Assembly: GCF_000174815.1 (NCBI RefSeq)
Contig: NZ_ACNN01000020.1
Coordinates: forward strand, 167,074-231,073
Direction of reading: 5' to 3'
Length of the DNA stretch: 64,000 bases
DNA from: Porphyromonas endodontalis ATCC 35406
GTDB lineage: Bacteria > Bacteroidota > Bacteroidia > Bacteroidales > Porphyromonadaceae
Shown here: positions 60,690 through 64,000 of the stretch, piece after piece
How positions within the stretch are numbered: position 1 is the stretch's first letter
Layout of the letters: the number at the start of each line of letters is the position of its first letter
The notes under the pieces: generated by a model
Seen by the model: only the letters and a program-made list of their open reading frames with translations
Databases searched by the model: none
What the model was told of the DNA's origin: nothing
Made by a program: the position numbers and the translations under genes

Positions 60690-60765
60690 AAAAAAAGAAC
60701 CCTGCTTCCCAGCGGGGTCCTTTCGTCTTGTTAAACCTAAATCCAATACTATTATGAATAAACCA
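60690..60765 (-). ncRNA. Candidate small RNA (about 75 nt)
   Basis: On the minus strand a near-consensus promoter (60771-60801) is followed about 45 nt later by a hairpin (stem GGACCC.GC/GC.GGGTTC, 60697-60720, one mismatch and one wobble) and a seven-T run at 60696-60690. The transcript would be about 75 nt, contains no ATG-led reading frame of note and lies in a gene-free region; the nearest genes on both sides are on the plus strand. The leader-like 5-prime part contains TATTGGATTTAGGTTTAACA. I do not recognise the family. It could instead be a plus-strand attenuator, but the promoter and T-run favour minus. Confidence 0.6.
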
Positions 60766-60770
60766 CGGTG

Positions 60771-60801
60771 CAAATGTACGATAAAATTTGATATGTGCAA
60801 G
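60771..60801 (-). promoter_or_regulatory. Promoter of the candidate small RNA (minus strand)
   Basis: Reading the minus strand: CTTG at 60801-60798, a spacer of 19 nt, then TACATTTG at 60778-60771. This is the Bacteroidota -33/-7 pair with ideal spacing and one mismatch in the -33 element. Confidence 0.7.
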
Positions 60802-61220
60802 CGTTTGGTAAGAAAAATATCTAGATTCCTTTCTTTTTGACTTTGACCTGTCCGCTTTAAGGGCGAAAGTAGACCTTGTATTCGTAGGAAGCTAAGCGTA
60901 GAATAGGAGATGGGTTTGAAGAAAAATTTCCTTTCCCTTCTATGGGATTAGCCTTGCCTATTCGGGTAGATTTCGGGAGAGTTACTGGGGGTTTAGGCTA
61001 GGAGAAATACATCTTTCCATTGTGCCGTGTTTTCCCTATTTCCCTACTTTGTGGATTTGTAATTTTTGTCAGTTCAATTTTTAATTCTAACTTTAGTCCG
61101 TCGCGCTCAGATCGGGAAGATATTCATCCAGAAAAGCTACCCATTCGAGAACGTTCGCTTGATTGTTATTAGAAATTAGTTTTATTGTCTGGCCTATAAC
61201 GGCCTAGGCTTTAGTGAGAA
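60802..61220 (+). other. Gene-free spacer before the barrel-protein gene
   Basis: No gene or clear promoter was seen in this stretch. A GGCC-TATAAC-GGCC inverted repeat lies near 61192-61205, just before the next gene. Upstream, at 60588-60631, a long imperfect hairpin (AAAGGG..TTCTC/GAGAA..CCCTTT) right after the LRR gene may be its terminator, though its T-run is poor. Confidence 0.4.
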
Positions 61221-61895
61221 ATGAAGATGAAAAGTAGAGCTTTTTGTATTGTATTTGCATGGGTGTTTTTGCTGAGTACTACTAGCCTTTTTGCTCAAGA
61301 CGCAGCAGGGGCGAAGGGAAAGAACCAGCGTGGCGGTCTCTCAAGATGGCTTACCTCTGTAGTAGATGTTTCTTATGAACGGGGGATTTTATATTCAGAT
61401 TATCGCCTTGGGCGTACTGCGGCATTGCATACTCAGTTGGATGGATTTCGAGTGCAGTATTCGCTTTTTCCTCACTTTGCAAAAGAGGGAGGAGACTGGT
61501 TGGGCTTGTATGTTGCCCTCTCGGAATATACTCGTAGAGCAGAAAATGACCCCTCAAGCCTCTCGGCTCTCTCGGGTTTTTATGGAGGATTGACCACAAA
61601 GCTTTATTTGCACAATAGGGGGAAGGTGCGTGTCTCTTGGGTTCAGAATGTAGGAGCTGTTCTTACAAATTTTTCCTTTGGTGTGGGATCGGCCACTCCC
61701 TTCGCGAAGAGTAAGTGGGGCATTGGCCTACAAGAAGCTGTCAAGTATGATTACATTTTGTCCTCAGGAGCCGCTTTGGGGGTGAAGGCTTATATTGATT
61801 ATAGTTACCTATTTCGCAACTCCTCCTTCACCGGTTTTGCTGTTAATCCTCAGCATATTACTTCTCTAGGTGTTGCGGCTTCTGTTACTTTCTAG
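61221..61895 (+). CDS. Probable outer-membrane beta-barrel protein
   Basis: A 224-residue exported protein of unknown role. Signal peptide residues 1-25 (FCIVFAWVFLLSTTS, ending LFAQ). The mature part has about eight amphipathic strands with aromatic girdles (VVDVSYERGILYSDYRLG, LDGFRVQYSLFPHF, WLGLYVALSEYTRR, YIDYSYLF) and ends in a terminal strand SLGVAASVTF with the C-terminal Phe typical of barrels handled by the BAM complex. No enzyme motif is seen. Not obviously related to the barrel candidate at 145-939. Confidence 0.65.
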   Translation: MKMKSRAFCIVFAWVFLLSTTSLFAQDAAGAKGKNQRGGLSRWLTSVVDVSYERGILYSDYRLGRTAALHTQLDGFRVQYSLFPHFAKEGGDWLGLYVALSEYTRRAENDPSSLSALSGFYGGLTTKLYLHNRGKVRVSWVQNVGAVLTNFSFGVGSATPFAKSKWGIGLQEAVKYDYILSSGAALGVKAYIDYSYLFRNSSFTGFAVNPQHITSLGVAASVTF

Positions 61896-62062
61896 TACTA
61901 GTCGTACTTTACTCTAAGGCAATTCTCTAATTTTAATCTTACGCGGGGAGGGCACTATCTTTGCCCTCCCCATTTTTTATTTAGGGTAAAATATGCGCCC
62001 GCCTTGCCTAGTTTTTGGGGGAATTTTGGCTAGAAAATGCGCTGGCACTAGGCAGAACTTCG

Positions 62063-62070
62063 TACTTTTG
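62063..62070 (+). promoter_or_regulatory. -7 promoter box of the purine permease gene (TACTTTTG)
   Basis: Fits TAnnTTTG, 34 nt upstream of the ATG at 62105. No matching -33. No purine riboswitch was recognised in the short leader. Confidence 0.55.
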
Positions 62071-62104
62071 CAGCCGTAAATAGACTTTGTAAACCTACGG
62101 ATTG

Positions 62105-63403
62105 ATGAATTTCTACAAGTTATTGGGTTTCGACCCCTCTCGGCACAATCGTCGCACTGAGCTAATGGCTGGTTTTACCACCTTCCTTACAATGAGTTAC
62201 ATTTTGGCGGTAAATCCCGACATTTTAAGTCAAGCGGGGATGGATCAAGGGGCTGTATTTACAGCTACGGCACTTGCTTCTGCCATTGGTACTATCCTGA
62301 TTGCTTTCCTTGCTAAGCTGCCTTTTGCCCAAGCTCCGAGTATGGGTATCAATGCATTCTTTGCCTTTACGCTCGTAAAAGGGATGGGGTATAGTTGGGA
62401 AACAGCTCTTGCTGCCGTATTTGTAGAGGGGATTATCTTTATCATTCTTACGGCATTTAATATCCGAGAGCAGATTGTAAAATGTATCCCGCTCAATCTT
62501 CGCTATGCCATTTCTTCGGGGATTGGTATGTTTATTGCCTTTATCGGGCTGAAAAATGCAGGTATAATCGTCTCCAACGAAGCTACATTTGTCACCCTTG
62601 GGCAGTTTACTCCTACGGCTATTTTGGCTTGTATCGGGATTGTAGTAAGTGGTGTACTTATTGCCCTCAAGGTGCGTGGAGCCCTCTTTTACGGAATCTT
62701 GATCTGCACCCTTATAGGGATCCCTATGGGGGTTACTCAGTTGCCCGATGGTTTTATTCCGGTCTCTATGCCCAAGTCGTTGGATCCTACCTTCCTAAAA
62801 TTTGACTTCAGTTCGCTCCTTAATATGGACATGGCGCTCACCATCTTTGCCCTTGTCTTTATGGATATATTCAATACGGTGGGAACCCTCATCGGGGCTG
62901 CTGCCAAAACGGAGATGATGGATGAGAAGGGGAATGTGCGCCACATCAAGCAGGCAATGATGGCCGATGCTCTTGCTACGAGCGTGGGCGCTGCATTGGG
63001 TACCTCCACGGTTACAACTTTTGTGGAGAGTGCATCGGGGATCGCTGAGGGCGGTCGCACGGGGCTTACTTCCTTTACTACGGCGGCTCTTTTCATCTTG
63101 GCTCTCTTTTTTGCTCCTCTCTTTTTATTAGTGCCCAGTGCGGCCACCACAGGGGCCTTGGTCATGGTGGGAGTATTTATGTTGGATGCTGTACCCAAGA
63201 TTGATCTTACAGACGTGTCGGAAGCTCTACCTGCATTCGTTACGATGATAACGATGGTGCTTACCTACAACATCGCAGAGGGGATGGCTTTGGGGATGAT
63301 TTGCTATACCCTTGTGAAGCTATTGAGTGGTCAATGGCGTCAGATTTCCCTCACGCTTGCTATTGTTACGGTGCTGCTTCTTCTGCGCTATATATTCCAG
63401 TAA
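62105..63403 (+). CDS. NCS2 family adenine/guanine/hypoxanthine permease
   Basis: A 432-residue inner-membrane transporter with about 12-14 helices. AzgA-like marks are TELMAGFTTFLTMSYILAVNP near the N-terminus, PSMGINAFFAFTLV, SGIGMFIAFIGLKNAGI and TSVGAALGTSTVTTFVESASG; the last is the substrate-site loop of purine members rather than uracil or xanthine permeases. A TTG one codon before the ATG is an alternative start. Likely imports purine bases with protons for salvage. Confidence 0.93.
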   Translation: MNFYKLLGFDPSRHNRRTELMAGFTTFLTMSYILAVNPDILSQAGMDQGAVFTATALASAIGTILIAFLAKLPFAQAPSMGINAFFAFTLVKGMGYSWETALAAVFVEGIIFIILTAFNIREQIVKCIPLNLRYAISSGIGMFIAFIGLKNAGIIVSNEATFVTLGQFTPTAILACIGIVVSGVLIALKVRGALFYGILICTLIGIPMGVTQLPDGFIPVSMPKSLDPTFLKFDFSSLLNMDMALTIFALVFMDIFNTVGTLIGAAAKTEMMDEKGNVRHIKQAMMADALATSVGAALGTSTVTTFVESASGIAEGGRTGLTSFTTAALFILALFFAPLFLLVPSAATTGALVMVGVFMLDAVPKIDLTDVSEALPAFVTMITMVLTYNIAEGMALGMICYTLVKLLSGQWRQISLTLAIVTVLLLLRYIFQ

Positions 63404-63459
63404 AAGCCTGTAAAAAAGGAGGAAGAGGCCTCTCTTCTTAAGAAAATAGGGTGCAAATG

Positions 63460-63490
63460 TTTGTCGGTTGTGGAATTATATCTACCTTTG
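63460..63490 (+). promoter_or_regulatory. Promoter of rpsU
   Basis: TTTG at 63460-63463, a 19-nt spacer and TACCTTTG at 63483-63490: a full match to the Bacteroidota consensus. It predicts a leader of about 100 nt before rpsU. Confidence 0.75.
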
Positions 63491-63596
63491 CAGTCGCGTG
63501 TATGGAGAGGGGCTCCTGAGAAGACGCTACCCCTTATGCACTTAGGATAGTAGAATAACAACATAAGATAGAAGTATAAAAGTAATATTGTAGACT

Positions 63597-63791
63597 ATGA
63601 TTATAGTTCCAATCAAAGAGGGTGATAACATCGAGCGCGCGTTGAAGCGTTACAAGAAGAAGTTTGACAAGACTGGTTCAGTTCGTGAGCTAAGAAGACG
63701 TCAGGCTTTCATTAAGCCCTCCGAAGTGAAGCGCAAGAAGATGGAAAAAGCCATCTACGTGCAGGCACTTCGTCAGGCAGAAGAGCAATAA
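63597..63791 (+). CDS. rpsU: Ribosomal protein bS21
   Basis: A 64-residue basic small-subunit protein, with MIIVPIKEGDNIERALKRYK and RELRRRQAFIKPSEVKRKK typical of bS21. In Bacteroidota ribosomes bS21 helps to bury the anti-Shine-Dalgarno tail of 16S rRNA, and rpsU of some relatives keeps a strong Shine-Dalgarno for autocontrol; here the 30 nt before the ATG show no GGAGG-like sequence. The long leader could hold another control element. Confidence 0.96.
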   Translation: MIIVPIKEGDNIERALKRYKKKFDKTGSVRELRRRQAFIKPSEVKRKKMEKAIYVQALRQAEEQ

Positions 63792-64000
63792 ACATAGGCT
63801 CCAAAGAACTACCGGCTCTTATTTTTTTAGGAGCTTGGAGGAAGAGAGGGAAGGAATGCTTCCGATCCTTTCTTGAATGGGATTCTTGATGGAAGAGCCT
63901 TTTGATCTTTAGCTCTAGGGCGAGTTGTAAAATGCCATGTTGAGCTAAAACTTAATTGCCTCGCCTCTCTTTTTTAGTATGTGACTTAGCGTTGCTTCCC
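63792..64000 (+). other. End of window, no gene seen
   Basis: The 209 nt after rpsU contain no convincing gene start. CTCCAAAG and CTTGGAG near 63800 and 63834 form an imperfect long-range inverted repeat with a T-run inside it; this does not look like a standard terminator. Confidence 0.4.

Noticed and set aside
60754..60840. 28-codon plus-strand frame starting at ATG 60754
   Set aside because: It overlaps the minus-strand promoter of the small RNA candidate and lacks its own promoter box. Its Cys/Arg/Lys-rich product matches nothing I know.
63420..63439. GC-centred palindrome GAAGAGGCCTCTCTTC after the purine permease gene as a terminator
   Set aside because: An 8-bp stem is present, but it is followed by A-rich sequence and not by a T-run.
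1..64000. CRISPR arrays, tRNA or rRNA genes, insertion sequences, prophage or integrase genes
   Set aside because: I looked for direct repeat-spacer patterns, T-loop-like GTTCGA stretches, transposase-like proteins and phage proteins and found none. The tail-fibre-like modules at 50.4-53.3 kb are chromosomal surface proteins with signal peptides, not phage genes.

Overview
This window looks like chromosomal DNA of an anaerobic Bacteroidota bacterium of the Porphyromonas type, but I cannot name a species. The reasons are these. There is a type V (Mfa/FimA-type) fimbrial locus. Several proteins carry type IX secretion (T9SS) C-terminal sorting domains, among them a PepK-like trypsin-fold protease. 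Promoter-like boxes follow the Bacteroidota pattern (TTTG about 19 nt upstream of TAnnTTTG). The gene content (Na+-NQR, rubrerythrin, Pta-AckA, carboxynorspermidine decarboxylase) and gene orders such as tsaC-sugar transferase-ClC-fmt also fit. I see no rRNA, tRNA, CRISPR, insertion sequence or prophage.

Layout. 0-4.2 kb: an outer-membrane barrel protein, rubrerythrin, and the phosphatidylethanolamine pair psd-pssA with a small DUF4834-type protein. 4.4-10.4 kb: the complete nqrABCDEF operon. 10.5-16.6 kb: an acyltransferase, then a tightly overlapping tsaC / sugar-phosphate transferase / ClC channel / fmt cluster. 16.6-25 kb: a secreted serine protease, CutC, and on the minus strand an M16 peptidase, rpsP and three genes for leucine-rich-repeat or BspA-like secreted proteins. 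25.2-32.6 kb: purH and the rod-shape operon mreBCD-mrdA-rodA. 32.7-37.6 kb (minus): a glycosyltransferase, a SulP transporter, alkaline phosphatase and ArgR. 38.1-40.4 kb: pta-ackA with a strong terminator.

The most interesting part is 40.95-53.38 kb, which reads as one roughly 12-kb operon. It runs from a promoter about 290 nt upstream of the major fimbrillin to a strong terminator. It encodes the major fimbrillin, an Mfa2/FimB-type anchor and three lipoprotein accessory pilins. These are followed by a large T9SS-sorted LRR protein and three tandem paralogues that pair a tail-fibre-like N-terminal module with a possible C1q/TNF-like jelly-roll head. The four polymerising-type pilins all have an Arg (LRAG or LRQG) about 27-37 residues after the lipid cysteine. 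The anchor lacks it, and the CTD protein has an LRAG as well. This agrees with arginine-specific maturation of type V pili. I infer that the last four genes supply a surface or tip adhesin module.

53.6-64 kb: nspC-ftsY-rimO and a membrane protein joining HU-like domains to LysM, a pyruvoyl-dependent arginine decarboxylase, another T9SS LRR protein, a purine permease and rpsU. Between the LRR protein and the next gene lies a free-standing small RNA candidate on the minus strand. It has a near-consensus promoter and an intrinsic terminator about 75 nt apart.
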